DNA from: Solenopsis invicta
Lineage: Eukaryota > Arthropoda > Insecta > Hymenoptera > Formicidae
NCBI RefSeq assembly: GCF_016802725.1
Contig: NC_052671.1
Location: 8,165,501-8,229,500, forward strand
Length of the DNA: 64,000 nt
Direction of reading: 5' to 3'
In this document: piece by piece, positions 25,536 to 40,500 of the stretch
Position numbering within the stretch: position 1 is the first letter of the stretch
Layout: every line of letters begins with the position of its first letter
Program-made: the position numbers and the translations under genes
Notes under the pieces: model-generated
The model's input: the letters and a program-made list of their open reading frames with translations, nothing else
Told to the model about the DNA's origin: nothing
Databases searched by the model: none

Positions 25536-28504
25536 TTGTCTATATTTATAGAGCGTACTGATTTTTGCCGTTCAACAAGGTATTATTTGCGAGGACGCTC
25601 AGAATTTGTCACAGAAAATCCTGAACTTCCCGCCATTTAATCTCTCTACACCTAATAAATCATATCCTGTACAACTTCAACTGCGGAAATTATCAAAAAG
25701 GTCATTGAGGTAAGGTGCGACATATCCCGTTTTTACGTTTCCTCTTTTTTTAGATGATTTTTTTCGGAGAACTGTTCTCTCTTCTCTCTTTAGGTATTTA
25801 TTTATGTCATAGCGAATCTATCTATTTTAAGCATTGCTTTCGAGCTATCTAATCACAACACAGACTCATTACGACTCTTGAAATTTAATGTATCTTAAGC
25901 ACCGATTGCCGTAAATCTCAATGCGATATAAAAACATTTATGGTACAAGTGTCAGTGGGCTTCGTATTCCTATTTGTCCGTTGGTTGATTTACATATTAT
26001 TAGATATTGTTAGAAAATTTGTTTTCGTTCGGTAACTTATTATAAATTCGAGTATAACAAACTTCAACATCTGAGTTGCAATATAGAATCGTCTCGTGTA
26101 TATCTCATTAAATCGTATCTGCAAATGTTCTTGTATTGCAGGTGTATAAAAATATACAAATCATTCGAAAGGCCGCACGAATAAAATGATTCTTAGCAGA
26201 TCGAATGGCTTGTGAAACGTTAGACTTTTCTCAGCTACTCGAAAGTATCTTATATTTCTCATATATTTACAACTAATACAACAAGAATTCAAATCTAAAT
26301 TTCACAGTGAGACTCGTTACTTTTCCAGAAAATACATTGTAAGAATTCTCTTGGTCGTCTAATACCTTTTTTTTTGGCCAAGCTCTTTTGACAACAGTCG
26401 CAGTCATGCAGACGAAATTGCTTTGCCGCTGCTTTATATTTACGCATTAAAATTTTCGTACAAAAAAGATATCGCAATTAAAACGTTAAAGATGACGGTT
26501 ATATTGAGAATTATACATGTAGCTTCATTTATCGGAGACCACATAAAAAGACAATTAAAATTAGATATTAGAACGTCTTAAAACAAATTAATAATAGTAA
26601 ATCAGTAAAGATCCGTCAACAAAAAAAGATTATGCTTGTCCAATATATAATGTAATAAATGACATAATCCACAGATAAATTATTCTCTAAATCTTAAAGT
26701 CTCCATTCATGTAATCTCTTTTGTATGAAAGAGTATAAAAAGCCGCAAATATATCAAATATACCTTGTAAACAGACTTGGTATTTCCATATTTCGTTATC
26801 GTGATTATAGAAAAGCAACATGCATAATTCTTTAGATTTCTTTCTTTTTACAGCATATATTATTATTTTCTATTAAAAGTCATACTTTTTTTCCTTTGTA
26901 ACATCTGGATGGTACAGGGATTATAGTTGCATTTTAATGGTCTGCCTTCAGGTACTATACTACACTTACAATTGGTAGTTTCATGATGACAAAAATGTGG
27001 TTGATGATAATAAGAAAGAAATTATTAGCTTCTATTTTTGTTCGTCATCTAGTCTTATAATACATAAATAATAAAAAGATCGCATTTTAAAGATTTAAAA
27101 TATTTTGGCCAAATGAAAGTAGAATCCTCTATAGAAATAAAGAGCCTACATTACAATTGGTGCGAATGGCATAAGCGCAGCGACCATCGGGGCAAAACGG
27201 CAAAAATCAATGACGATTAGCGTTGGAAACACGTGTGTATGCGAGTACGCGCGTATTGTTTATTATAAAGTATCTAGGTTCTTTGTATGATTATATCATT
27301 CTCGATTTTACGTGTATGCTGCTTTTTTAACTTTCTTATTACTGCGTTTTTTTATGTATAAATATGTATTGTTGTTAAGCCGCGCAAACCTCGTTTGTTT
27401 AGAGTCCTTGTTCAACAACAAACTGACGTTTGCAACATCCTTGTCTTCCATTAAAGTAAATAAAAGATTTAAGTTTTACAATATCTGTGTTTGTATGTGT
27501 GTGTTTTACCTCCTCACACTTAAAAGCTAAACCCTAAAGCTGCACTCTTATCATTCACCTAAGTGTATTGTACAAATAACTAGCAGTCGACGCGACTGTT
27601 TGCTCGCAAGTACTTGCTAAACCGTTTACATTCGTGTGACATCGTGTATAAAACTCTATTGGAGTACATGCTTACATTGGTAATTCTTACTTCCTCTTTC
27701 TTTTTTTTACGCGGTAATAATAGTAATTATCACTTTTTAGCTCTCTAGGCCACACAGTTTGGTTGCCGAAAGTTTTCCGCTCAGCCGTTTCTGCTAAAAA
27801 ACCTGCTAAGAGTGTCTGTGGAAATCGGGCAGGACCCGAGAGGCCAGCTGGGTTCATCCTCACTAGACCATTACTGTCTGTCCATGCTCGAAGCTTTCGT
27901 CAACATCTTCCGTGTTAGACACATATAGCCACTCTCAACATAGGGCCAGTCAGCTTGATAAAAAATACGAAAAATTCAGCAACGCAACAGAAATTAGAGG
28001 TTCCCCCTCTTTTTTCTCCCATCGCTTTCTCCTCTACTCTTAAGATTTCTCATACAGTCGTTAACGCCGCCAAGCTTAGGGTACTTTTTCGTTTCTATGA
28101 TCTCTTGATACACAGAGAGTTTTGGGCTTTGTGATTTACGATTATTTCTTTGGATTTTCCGGGAAATTTTATTTGCATTTTTCAGAATTGTTCAGCCAAA
28201 CCAACATGTCCGAAAAATTTCTTGAATTCACTGCCGAAGTTGAGACTAATCGCAAGACAACGTGTTTTATTTCTTATTTCTTTTTGACTCTGTGATGAGA
28301 AAGCAGCATCGGGGAACGACTTTCAAGATGTTCAACATGCCATTTATCCGTTCTTCTGTCGTTTTCTTCTCAATGCCACATTATATGTAGCATAACATCC
28401 ATTCTCAAGGCATGCCATCTCTGTAAATCAGCTACTCATCTTTTTCACGGTCTTGCGTTCGCGACAAACTGTATTGTCCACCGTCAGTTGTCCCTTCTTG
28501 CCAC

Positions 28505-31500
28505 TTAGTGGATAGCGACTGGGCTCTGTTGGACGCATACCCCGACCATCGGGCTATCTTCTCTCTCTGGATCTCGCTGGTTACCGGACGACACCGTTGA
28601 TGGCTGTCTGACCATACTGTGGGTATCAGTAGCCGAGTAGCCGTAGTTGTAAAAGTTCTGCTGCTGAATCATCGGCGAGGTCATCAGGTGGGGTATACCA
28701 GGAAGAATTAGGCTATTGTACGATCCAAGAGAGCTCTGTATCAGAGAGCTGTCCATGGATTGCATGGACATCCCGGCGGACGTGGACACCCCAGTGGATG
28801 ACGTTGATGGGTAGCCCGTTGTTATGGCACGCCGACTGCCCGTATGACGGGGTGAAGACTCGCAGTCCATGGGCTGGTAGCCACCACCAGGGAGATTCGA
28901 CGCTTGCATCTGCTGCAGACTGCCACCGCCGCTGCTACCGCTGCTGCCCTGTCCCGACATGGTTACCAGTCCTGGGACATCGAAAAGAAAAGAAGTTAGT
29001 AGGGGAAGTAGGACATAATCTTCTTGCGATATAGATAGATAGATATAGATATATATATACATATATATACACACTAATGCCATAATCATCCACGAAAACC
29101 GCTCTAGTTCTTACAATCGAATAATCACTAATGGGAATAAAAATAAATAAAATTTCAAACGTCTACAGGGACACTTGCAGGCAATTATTTCTACTGCTAC
29201 CATTTTTCGTTCGCACGTTTCGTAAGAGCGTGATAACACATTCTTTAGATATCAGACAAGTACCGATTTGTTATTACTTTTCTTTCCATCCATGTAAATT
29301 TATATGGCCAAGTTAATGAAATAAATATTTAACACGGCGTGATTTATTTATTAATTACGAAATTGCTGATTTTAATTCCTACACAAGATTTTTATGCATT
29401 TTATTTGCTGCCAAATGTATGCGTACACAATGATTCGCCAAAGAGTTATTCAAGTAATTTATATCAAACTATATTATGTTATACGAGTAGCGTAAGGAGA
29501 TATGAGACATTGTGATTCATTCGTTTGTTTATCAATCGCGTAACAGTGTAATTAATTTGCATCGTGATCTTCTCTTAATAATATACGTAATAAGTTAATG
29601 TGCAATTGGGGTTTTACAATAGGCAAACTTAAGAAGAGAGGGGTATATAATAAATGCATATATGTATATATATATATTACTGATATGGACAAGACTTATA
29701 TTTCACAGTTACAACTTCATGTCCCATTTACAGCGTTGCACTCGTAAAGTGCACGATGCAAGCAGCTAAAGCATGCACAAAAAAACTAGAAGACAATGAT
29801 GTGAGAGACTCTTCTACAAAACAGAAATTCGCTTAACACAGATGCAATACTTTCAGTTGGAATATGTTCTGCGATAATCATCTTCGGCAACATTCGTGTC
29901 AAACAACTTGCCATTTTTAATCAGCAAAAACACGAAAAAAAAAAAACGATAAAAGGAAACATATTCCAGCAGTGACATGATGCTATTTTCTTTTTTTTTC
30001 TTGTTTTTTGTCCTTATGTTCTAAGATATAGTCATCAAAAAGGACAGTCTTGTGTTATAATGAATAATTGGCCTCGCAGTATAAACGTTAGTTGTATTAA
30101 TACATCGTGTCGACAAAGTTTTTAGGAGGCACGGGCTAGTAATATCAATCCGTGTCCCAAAAGGGAGTTCCTTCAAGCAAGCAAAGCTTCGCGCAATACA
30201 TTCGAGGCCAGGATATGATTCATCAGGGACATCGTTAGTTTTTTAGCGTGTGTAGGATTGTTTGTTAGATACAGAACTTACTTATGTTAGTAAGTAAGAT
30301 TAGGGTTGGGGCCTAGGACAGGTCGTCGCCGCCCCGCGGATACGACAGTCATCGAGCCACGTATTGTCCCCCCATCATATCTACGGGCAACAACAAGTAT
30401 CGTTTAGTTTTGCGCAGAAAATAAAAGATAACTATTAAAAGGGGGGGATTACACGATTAATCGCGGAATCAAGCGTACGCATTTTGGTAAACTCAACATT
30501 TATCAATGCAGAACAAACATCCTCGACATCACCTAAGTAATTACTCGACTATACAATCGGTTTTTAAGGGAAATGTGATACTTGAAAATACCTTGAAGAA
30601 ATTGTGAAAAAAAATGGAGAATTTCTTATTTTCTGCACAAATCAAAACCTTCCTAAACTCTCAATAGAACTGTCCGACTTGAGTTTTCTGTTTATATCTA
30701 CCTTGTGCTCAATTACTCAAAGATATCATTAGCCATTGATCAAATGCATCTTTTCTCTTTTAAACCGTTCGCAACGATTTCTAACGTTGGGAATTCCTGT
30801 AAGCTCTCAAGAAATCTATTGCAGCCTGAACAGAACATGTGATATTGCAGTTAATTATTAACCTGCTTTTTAATTATTACATTTATACAAAATGTTATTT
30901 GTATATAGTTAACGGGCAGTGAGAAAAAATAATGACTTTTCTTTCTATAGCGACACCCATTCGCTGAGAAGACCGACTCAGAGGAAACTATGGATTAAAT
31001 GTATCATTAGGTGAAGTAATCAAATATGATATTAATAATGAATGATGAATGAAATCAAGCGACATAGAGCCATACTTTGATAGTAAGATCATATTTCTCG
31101 CTGCAATTAATCGTTTAAGGTACAGTTATTGTGACATAATGCAAACTTGACATGTTTTCAACTTCAGCTATCGTTATTTGAATCGTGGACTACCCGTGTG
31201 CGACACGCGGGAGTCACACGTCGTGAATATGGACGAGACGTTGAAAACCTGCCAGTTTCGGAAAACTCAGATGTGAAGCACATAAATGCGTATTCGGTAC
31301 TTCTCTCCTCTATGTTACACAGTGATTCGGCAAAATGGGATGGCGCCAAATGATTGATCGAACTCACCGTGATCCTGGCTCATCACCACTGCCGGACTCG
31401 TGCTCGCGCTATTGGCAGCAGCGACATTCGTGTTGGTCCCCTCATCGGCTGTCCTCTTAAAGAAATTGTGCTGAAGCGCGTAATACGGCGTTACCCGTGT

Positions 31501-34500
31501 CTTCGGATCGAAGTCCAACATCCGTACGATTAGGTCCTTGAATTTAAGATAATCAGACATCGAATGGCCTGGTTCCCCTATCCTCCTGCCACCGGGGCCG
31601 CCGCTTTCGACACCTAGAATATCGTGCAAACGCCTCGTGCCGGGAGGTTTGTATTTTTTACCGTCCTTGGACTTTTTCAGCACGAACGAGCCATCCGTGG
31701 GGACTTTGTCAAAGTACTTCCGCACCTTGTGCGCTTGGTCCAATATATGTTTCGGCGGCATTCCTAGTACTTCTACGATTTTGTTCATTTGATCGACCTG
31801 CAAATCACACGAGAAATTCTTTATGCTGCCAAATGGAGATCCACGTTGCACCAAAAGCAATGTGCTCTTTTAAAAGTCGGGTAGATTATCTGCTGTTGCG
31901 AATGTATCTTAATACAACCATAAACAGTAGTGTCTCGTGCTAGTGAATTAATTAGCGAGACGCTATGAATTCGACGCGAATTAAACAAAATTTGTGTGAC
32001 GATCGGTTTTTACCTCGTTGGCCCCACTAAACAAAGGTTCCCCCGTGTGCATTTCTACTAAGATACATCCCAGACTCCACATGTCTATCGCGAGGTCGTA
32101 AGGTATTCCTAATAGGACTTCTGGAGATCTGTAGAACCTGGACTGGATATACTGATATATCTGCGAACGCAAAAAAAAAGACAAGAAGACAAATGAAAAG
32201 GACCGACGGAACGTGAGCGAATGTTCGCTAATTAGCACTCTCTAAGACACCCACTCTTTGTCCAAGTTGACACGAGCTACCGAAGTCGACTATTTTTATC
32301 GCACTTCGTTTGGGATTGCACAAAAGGATGTTTTCAGGTTTCAGATCACAGTGAATGATGTTCAATTCCGGCGTAGACAGGAACAAGAGGGCAGTACACA
32401 GTTGCTGTGCAAACTTTCTTGTCAAGTTCAATGACACTCCTCGGAAATTCGTATTTCTAAGTAGGTCATATAGATTATACGATAGCAGCTCGAATACCAG
32501 ACATAAGTGATTCCGCCACATAAAATGCCTCTTCAGTTTAACTGTAATCAAAAAGAGGAAAAGCATTAAGTGTCGAGTCGCGCGATATTTTTTAACAGTA
32601 CCGCACAGTGTGTCGCATAGTACTCGCGTACCTATATAATACTTGTTGTCGGTATCGGCTCTGTTCATCATTTCCAATAGCCTAACTTCGATTTGCGCTT
32701 GATTAAGAAAAGGCTTCTTGTTCTTGATGATTTTTATTGCCACTTGTGTCTGCTCTTCGTGGTCAAATGCTTTCACTACTTGGCCGAAACTGCCTTTACC
32801 TGTAAATAGAAAACGTATAAATAAGTCTCGAATATTTGCACGCAGAAAAATATCAATTTTATTGCTAAAAAAGCGTTTACTTCGTTTACTTTCTTCTTCT
32901 CATAAGTAACAATTATCTTTGACAAAGAATATTTTCTTAATAATTGTTTTAAAATATACTCATCATACAAATTAAAAAAAAAAACTTATTATCATGTACT
33001 GAAAAAAGAGTTTATACTCTTTCGAAGAATATTATAAGATTGTATAAAAAAAAATAATATGTAAATTGAATTTTTATTTTAACTCAATATTCTTGTTGAA
33101 GTTATAATTATTAGGATTCAAAATATATATTTTGAATAAATTTGATGCTTATGATAAATTTGCGAATAAATAAATCTTGCGATTATCGTTAAGAAAACTT
33201 TTTTTACAAAAATAACTTAAAAAAAGAATAATATTTTTCTGTGTTTGGATGAATTCAGGTCGATCTGAATAAATGCAACAGTTTCACTAAACAATACGGT
33301 TGTTAAAAATATTCACGTGTGTGAAATATATTCGAGAAAAACAATAATCGACTACACTAAAAAATTTGTTTTCATGTTCAAGTAAATATAGGTATTTATT
33401 TTAATGTCATTTTCTTTTATTTAAAAAATATTTTCTAAATTTAAAAGTAAATAATTTTATGCTAGTTAATATTTATTTAAATCATGAAAATGACGTTAAA
33501 ATAAATGTAATTACTCAATAAGAAAAAAAGTTGATAAAACTTCATTAAAATTTTCAACTGGATTAATTTCTTCATTAAATATTTATATATTTAAGCTAAA
33601 TATGTAAATGTTTAAATTAAATATATAAATGATTAAATTAAAATTTTAGTATTTTATATATTTGAATTAAATACATAAATACTTTAATTAAATTTAATCA
33701 AGTTAAAAAATTTAATCAATTTAACAAATTCTTTTTATTGTACATCATCAGAAAATCGCGTAAGAATCCAATTTAACTGGCAAATAATATTTAACCAGAT
33801 ATTCTTCGTTCAAACACTTGCTGCCTTCTTTTCGCCTTACCTATTAACGAATCGATTTCGTATCGATCGAGGAACTTTTCCCCATTCTTGATGATATAAT
33901 CGTGATTATCGTCGTCCCAGCCGTCGTTGTAGAGTTTCCTCTCCTTCTTATGCGAGCCATCTTCCCCTTGCATCTGCTGTGCTCTCCTCTTCTTCTTCGC
34001 ATAGTAAACCTGGAAAAGAAAATTAACGCGATCAGTCGCGATGTCTCCGATATGAAACCGGTTTCGTCTTCAAGATTCTATGCTCGACACAACATAAACA
34101 TTCAAGAAAACGATCGAAATAAATCAAACAGTTTCACAAACGTGACGATCTATCATATTGCTGTCATTTAATATTCGTTCTTTTTTTCTTAGCGATTTCT
34201 CTTTCTCGTTTCCGCGTGCGTGCGGATCGTAAAGTTCCGCATATTATCATCATTGAGACGTGCTGTAATATTCATTGGGACTATTTTATGATCACGTGAC
34301 GTGTCGAACCTCAAAAACCCCGAAAGCTCTTCGTCAAGTTACGACTCGTGTAATACGACGTATTCATTGGGGAAAGGTAACTTCGCCCGTGCGGACAACC
34401 GACCGATTAGGCCGAAAGTTCGTGCGCGACCCGCTTAGCTTTATCAATCCGCCAGACCTAGCAAACGGGGTTACGTAACGAGCCACGCGGCCCGAGGTTA

Positions 34501-37500
34501 TTATTCGCGCATGTAGGCTGTAGGTCCATAACGTTCCGCGAGATGAGGGTGAGAAGAGAGAGGAGGAGGGCAAGAGAGAGAGAGAGAGGAACTGGCCCGA
34601 TCGATCGCTTATATTTTTCCACGGTGTATAAATTACTGAAGAAAACGCAAGAACTCGCGTTCGCCACCCCATCCTCCATTTTCCCTTTCTCCCGCTGCCG
34701 GTCAAAGCGGCGCCGCGAATCGTCCGCGTAAAAAAACGCGGAATCGTATAATTCGCCGTAAATATCCTCCGCGTATCCACGGGACGAGAGGAGGAGAAGG
34801 AGGAGGAGGAGCAGAAGGGTAGTGGTGATGGTGGTGATGGTAGTGGTGGTGGAGAACGGCCGGCGCGCGACACGAGAGGGCGGAAGGGCAAGGGGGGAGG
34901 GCAGAGGCAAAAGGGAAAAGGGCGCAGAATCCGATCTGCCGCCTCCGTCTCGGGAATCGATATGCTCGCGACCACGTGAAAACCACGCCGTTGAAAAGCG
35001 ACGGACGGTCGGCCGCTTCCGCATAAAATCCGACGACTCGACACCGGCGGCGCGCGCGAGAACGATCGACCGACGATCGGCGCGGCGACGTCCCCGCGAT
35101 GCCGCGCGATGGAGGTTCTTCGGTCCTCCGCGGGAAAATTTCACGGAGGAGACGTGAGAGAGAGAGAGAGAGAGAGAGGGAGAAACGCGTGGAAAGGGTG
35201 AGAAGGGAGGGTGGGCGAGAACGCTCCCCCTCTTCTTCCCCCTGCGAATCGGGCAGGACGGTGGTTGTTCGGTTGGCACGCCTCCACCGGGTCATCGACA
35301 CGGTGATGGTCAGCGCTGTATCGGCGTCTACTAGTTACTCTATTTCGGCATCGATTGTACCGTCGAAGAAGTACGAGGAGCAGTCGGTGCCGCCGCCGCC
35401 GCCGCCGCCACCGCCACCGCCGTCGCCGCTGAGACGGCGGCGCGGCTAATGAACTCATGCCGACACTTTCGCACGAACGAGGGGGGTGGAAGAGGGTACC
35501 AAATCTGAACCGCGGCCCCGGAAGTGCGGAATCACCGATGGACCGCACGGTGAACCGCTTATTTATTTTTGACTTCGACCAGTCAAGCTTGTCAAAGCTC
35601 GATTTACTAAAGTGACCGGACAGACACCGCTCGCCACTGTGAGAACCGTGGAGGGAAACACATTGGTTCGAATGTCTTGCATTGCGACAGAATAAGGTAA
35701 CCAGAAAACGTCCGTTTTTCTGATGGAGCCTTGTATCCCCTGAATGTCTCCGAATTTGTATGTCACTGCTTACGTTATTATCATTCTTGATTCATTCGCA
35801 TAGGAAAAATTTTGTTAACAATTCTTTTAAAAAGATTGAGAAATTATTTTTCAACTTGGGATATATTAAAAATAAAAAATATTTTCCAAGTTTAAAAACA
35901 AATTATTATATACTATTTATTTAAAATATTTAAATCAAGAAAATAATGTTAACCTTTAAACACACCGATCCCGTAAAATACGTAAATAGTTTCGGATCTA
36001 GGAGACTTTTTCAACTTTCAAAAGTTATAACTTTGATTCCAATCAATATTTTTCAACAACTTTTTTTTTAAAGAAAAGTTTAGAATTTCAGAAATGTGAC
36101 TATACAAACGGCATTGGCAAAAAATGTTTTATTGTGAAGTTATAAAAGAAAAACCATTAACCAAAAATAAAAAATTGTTCAAAAATCCACTTTTCCTTTA
36201 AAAAAATTATATCTACGCAACAAAAAACTTTTAAGAGCTTTAAAATACGGCATTTTAAAGCTAAAAAGTCATATTAAAAAAAATGGTTTGGTTATTATTA
36301 GTAAAAATAATGCAGTCGGCAGAAATGAAAACTACTGGCGTTGCATTTCGTTTCTTCCACCAGTAAAACTAGTAGACGATTTCAAATAGTCCGAACATCA
36401 TAAAAATTTTCAGGTTTAAAATTGCGGACATTTCGACGTTACCGCAAGCTTGTAGTAACATTGCAGAAATCTTTTTGTAACTTCCATATAATATTATAAT
36501 GTTTCAATGTAAGATTTGTGCAATGTTTCTTTAATCTTTCAATGCTGGATTATAGTTCTAATCTTCACTTCTTATAACAAATATTACATTAATAATTAAT
36601 ATTATTAAAATATGAATTGTTTTATTTTAAACTCTTTCCCTTCTTTTTTTCCTTTTATCTGTTCATCTTCATCTTTTTTCCGTGTTTAAAGACTCCTTTC
36701 TATTCTTCTCTTTTCATTTTTTATAATTTTATTTCTTTTCTTTTTTTATATCCAACGTTTTATAATATCTATCCGTCTATTACATGTGATTTTTCCTGAA
36801 AGACGGAAAAGAAAATAATATTTTATTAAATAAATTGTTATTTCTAAATCTCAAAATTTCAAAATATTACACCTAAGCGGTTATTAAAAATGTATATAAT
36901 TCTTTTGAAAATATTCGCTTTCCTATTTTTTTTTCCTTTCATTCTTCATATTAAACTCTTTCTTTTATAACCTTTTTTTTATACAAAAAAATTTTTAACT
37001 TTGGTAAAAAGTTAATAAATTAAAGTTCATGTGTTTCAAAAATAACTAGTTAAAGTTAAAAATTAAATCATTTAAAATTAACTAAGTTACGTTAAAAGTT
37101 ATTAATTTTATTATTTAACTTTTAATTTTTTAACTATTCAACCTTGCAAATAAGTTTTACGAAAGTTTGTAACATGATACGATGCACGAAGATTTCGCTA
37201 AAAGTCGTTGCGGTAGTCTCGCGCAGCAAGAGAGACTCCGTTTGCCCAAGGCGCGCGCGCACTTCGTCTCGGTTAAAGCCCCACTCGGGTCGTTGACCGT
37301 ACACGGTCCCACGTCAGACAGGCGCACGTGCTTGCCGTCTGGGCCGCCTCCCCACTCTCTTCAGCCGACGAAGAGTGGGGAGGCGGCCCAGACGGCAAGC
37401 ACGTGCGCTTGTCTGCCGGGATCGTGTGCGGTCAACAACCCGAATGAGAAAGCATGAATGGAACCGGATATTATTAGAATAATTCAAAGAATGGCAAAGA

Positions 37501-40500
37501 TTTTTAATTATTAAATTCCGGTTTACTTATAATACAGTTTATTAAGTAAAATAAAGCAATGTATAAAACAAAACCGATTTTACGTTTGGATTATCTCAGT
37601 GTGCTACTAGTGTATTTCGCCAAAAAGTTGAAACTTGTCCCCAAATTCAATTTTAAAAAATCAGATTTATCTACATTGTCTTACATTGAAAAACAAAATT
37701 TTTACGTTCAAGTAAATATATTTTTATTTTAACATAATTTCCTTGATTTATAAAAATTTTTCCAAATTTAAAAATAAATTACTTCATACTAGTTAATATT
37801 TATTTAAATCAAGGAAATGTTAAAGTAAACATATTTATTTGAACATAGAAACATTTTTTTCAGTGTACGGTACGACGTTTTCTCGACTTTTCTAAGAAGA
37901 AAAATACTGGGATCTTCCTACTGCGATGCACACGACGTTCGAATCTACGCGAAATGCGCAACAGCTTGATTAGTTCTCATTTTAGATTTGTGAAAACTTT
38001 ACATCGCAGAGATCTGCCGATGAGAGTCCTGCATCAAATGCCATACGAATAGTTTGCGTAAGTTATCTTTATGTCGGTTACATTCTCTCGTTAAAGAAAG
38101 AATTTAAACATTTTCAAAACATACGTACGTCCTTCGTGATTTACGGCAGTCCTATCCGGGAAACGCAACCGATCGGTATATCACTTTCACGGTTTTTAAA
38201 TAGCGCCTACTATTTTTGCCAGTTGGTCCACAAATACGGCTGCTTAAAATATCATTTCCGAGAGCAAACCACATTTCATTGTTTTAATTTATGGCGGTCC
38301 TTCCTCTCCCTCTCTCCCTGCCCCCCCCCCTTCCGCTCCCTCCTTTCTCATTCTCTCTCTTTGGCGGATGAAGATAAACGGTAACCCCTCACCCTGATTT
38401 TCAAATAACGTCTACCGCTTTTCGCTGTTAGCTCGTGAATTGAAACGCTTAAAATACCGCTTCCAAACACAAACGGCATTTCTTCTTTTTAATTTATGGC
38501 AGTTCCCCGCGGGAGAGGATAAAATCGGAAACCCTCGCGGGGTCAGGCACAAAGCTATCTTCTCTCCCTCTCCCACTACCCTCTCACACCGCGGAAAAGT
38601 CCTCTCGCGCGAACGAAACTTCCGTGCCGCTTATAAAGACGGTCCCGATGTAACTCGACGCGGTTAAAGCTTCAACCGGTCGCCAGGCGCGAATCTCTCT
38701 CTCTCTCTCTCTCTTTCTCTGCGGAGGAATGACACACCGGAACATCGACCTTATTTCGCGCCGGTATATGGGTTACTCGGAAATTTAATTCGTGCGCACG
38801 CCCCCATCATCCGGTGCCGCAGCGCGGTATTTCCCAGTCGAATCTTTTTCATACGCCCGTCGGAAAAAATAATTCCAGCTCCATCCGGAGACCCGTCGTG
38901 TGTTGCCCGCGACGGCGAGATCACGTGAGCGAACCGGTCGATTTCGCGTTTTTTTTCCCGGTTATACTGTGGCTGCATTCGCGAAGCGTCAGCTATCAGC
39001 GCTGTTATTTCATTCTTATTTTACATTTAATGACCGGTAAAGGTAGTAATTCAGAGGTAGTAAATAGAGGAGAGTAAGAAAGTCTATCACGTATGAGAGA
39101 CTTCTTCCACGTCATTGATTTAAAATCGTCATTTCTTTTTTACGTAATTTCGAATTATTAGATACATTCTTGATCATCTATATGCAATTTAATCTTTATT
39201 ACATTTATTTAATGCTTGGTCGGATTTCTTCATACTTTACATTAAATTTTTGACGTATTACGTTTCTGCTATAATATTTATAACTGTGATCAACAATCGA
39301 TACGAAGCAAGAAGAGAATCGTCGCCAGGACTGTCGGATGAAAAACAAGGATGCCTCTTGAAATTTGACCACTAATTTTTACATAATGTTCTGTTACGTC
39401 ACACAGAGTTTCACATTAAATCGTTGATTTTCCGAATTAGTTTTCTTCACTTATACGAGCGCGGAAATCGTCGGCGAGCAAATTTGAGGATGAAATCTCT
39501 GCACCGATCGTTATCGTTCGATCCGGTTCGATTTGCCCGCGTGGGCGGTAGAAATCGGTGTTAGACGGCGCGAATTCATCGAACGGGACTAACGATTTCA
39601 TTCCCGTCCTTTCTCATCGCGCCCGTTGTCGTTGACAATCTATTCCATTACTCCCCTGATTGGAACGCCCGTTCGTTCTCTCCGATTATTCAATCTTTAG
39701 TTTTCTTCTCTTAAGTGACGGTTATCTTTGCAAGAATATTTTTTTAATAATAGTCGTAGAATCACATTTACTTAAAACGTGACGTAACATTTATTCAAAA
39801 TGAATTCTCTCTGTGTACTCAAAGAAAAAAATATATACTTGAATTAAAAAATTATTACTTATTCATAGTATGTCATAAGTTTACATATCCGCCGGTATTT
39901 ATAGTCAATTCTTATTTTAAGATCGTATTAAGTGTCTTAAGATGCTAATACGACTCTCTAGTTAATTGATGATTATCTTAAGATTTTTAAGTATCATATA
40001 TTACTTAAGAATCAATTATGAACTATAAGTCCATCATAAACAAATTTATTTAAAGTTAATTTGAATTTAATACTTAATAATTTAATAATTTAATACTTCA
40101 ATCAAAAAAATAAATCAAGTTAAAATAAAAATGCGATTTGCTTATTATTCTAATTTTTTTTCGATAATTTAATAATATTCTTCAAAAAAGTATACATTTT
40201 TTTTCATTATAGGATAATGAATTTTTCTAAAATTTGTAACAAATATATTTTAAGACAATTATCAAATAAAAAATATTTCTTATTAAAGATAACCGTTATT
40301 TACTAAAAGAAAAAAAAATAAATTGAGTAAATCGCTTTTCCTGGCGGTATTTTTCTCTCTTTTTCTTCTCAATCAAGATCTAATTACAGTATCCCGATCG
40401 CAACATCGGGATGCAAGAGAGAAAAATAGAGAGACGAACGTACGAGCGAACAGGATGTCGAAAAACCACCTGCGCAAACTTTAGCATAGCGCTAAGCGTT

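Larger units (their letters stand above)
20995..28504. other. Intergenic region: CLASRP promoter side and minibrain 3' side
   Basis: 7.5 kb without a convincing gene. The first 250 bp upstream of the CLASRP ATG are GC-richer and likely hold its promoter and 5' UTR. The part next to 28.5 kb should be minibrain 3' UTR of unknown length. Between them lie a 99-bp palindrome, a hAT-like element, pyrimidine and AT microsatellites, and scattered short open frames with no recognisable product. Confidence 0.6.

Noticed and set aside
34364..35548. Several overlapping long open frames (up to 273 codons) on both strands
   Set aside because: They arise from stop-poor CpG-rich sequence. Their composition is Arg/Ser/Pro with microsatellite runs, and no frame has a domain or exon-like borders.
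37182..37457. 91-codon open frame on the plus strand
   Set aside because: Most of it is the GC-rich hairpin, so the frame follows from the palindrome, not from coding selection.
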